Source: an uncultured Ruminococcus sp. (GTDB lineage Bacteria > Bacillota_A > Clostridia > Oscillospirales > Ruminococcaceae). From it: 6,366 bases of DNA. The stretch covers positions 1 to 6,366 of the forward strand of contig CALFMA010000096.1 of assembly GCA_937880065.1 (NCBI GenBank), read 5' to 3'. The notes under the pieces were generated by a model. That model ran no database searches and was not told the origin of the DNA. It saw only the letters and a program-made list of their open reading frames with translations. This document shows positions 6,268 through 6,366 of this stretch, one piece after another. The translations under genes were made by a program, and so were the position numbers. How positions within the stretch are numbered: position 1 is the stretch's first letter; every line of letters begins with the position of its first letter.

Positions 6268-6306
6268 AAATACGTCGATTATTCTTTATTTAATCGGCGT
6301 ATTTTT
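6268..6306 (+). terminator. Rho-independent terminator at the end of the three-gene operon
   Basis: The arms AAATACGTCGATTA (6268-6281) and TAATCGGCGTATTT (6291-6304) pair over 14 bp with one T-G wobble and a 9-nt loop. They are followed by a T run (6302-6306). The hairpin begins 15 nt after the stop of the ferredoxin-like gene and defines the operon's right end. Confidence 0.88.
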
Positions 6307-6333
6307 AGATTATTGGAGAAAGTATTCATATAC

Positions 6334-6366
6334 GGGCATCTCTAAAAAACCCTTTTGAGAAAAAAC
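6334..6366. other. Imperfect hairpin at the right edge, possible element end
   Basis: TCTC(T)AAAA (6339-6347) can pair with TTTTGAGA (6353-6360) around AACCC, with one bulged T. GGGC precedes it and an A run follows. Such a terminal-looking sequence can mark an insertion-sequence end or the start of another regulatory region, but the window stops here and no transposase is seen. No gene is visible in 6307-6366. Confidence 0.2.

Overview
The window looks like part of a low-GC Firmicutes chromosome, probably a gut Clostridia/Ruminococcus-type genome. The basis is AT-rich coding, strong AGGAGG-type ribosome binding sites, sigma-A promoters and short intergenic gaps. This is inferred from composition and style, because there is no rRNA or marker gene. 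No RNA gene, CRISPR array or complete mobile element is visible.

Left part (1-2322), all plus strand: the last codons of an unidentified gene; a short-chain dehydrogenase/reductase (SDR) with recognisable cofactor and catalytic motifs; and a translationally coupled pair of unrecognised proteins (73 and 413 aa, ATGA overlap). The pair closes with a good intrinsic terminator at 2296-2326.

Middle part (2323-3187): a small 80-aa plus-strand gene of unknown function meets an XRE-family repressor gene on the minus strand tail to tail, and their 3' ends overlap by 17 bp. The repressor is transcribed away from a compact divergent control region at 3003-3187. That region holds a consensus TTGACA-17-TATAAT promoter facing right, a probable promoter facing left, a small palindrome between the two -35 elements, and a 9-bp direct repeat spaced by 22 bp at the rightward -10 region.

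Right part (3188-6306): a tight three-gene operon, more AT-rich than the left genes, closing with an intrinsic terminator at 6268-6306. Gene 1 (435 aa) joins an HNH-type nuclease-like motif to a glycine/proline-rich hydrophobic segment likely to enter a membrane. Gene 2 (266 aa) is an all-helical, coiled-coil-rich protein with hydrophobic stretches. Gene 3 (310 aa) joins a single-cluster ferredoxin-like domain to an unrecognised C-terminal domain of about 240 residues. The combination of an XRE switch, a putative membrane-linked nuclease, a helical partner and an iron-sulfur protein matches no system I can name. It is the best candidate here for an undescribed conflict, defence or stress-response module. 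That role is inference from domain content and layout, not demonstrated.

The last 60 bases hold only an imperfect hairpin of uncertain meaning.
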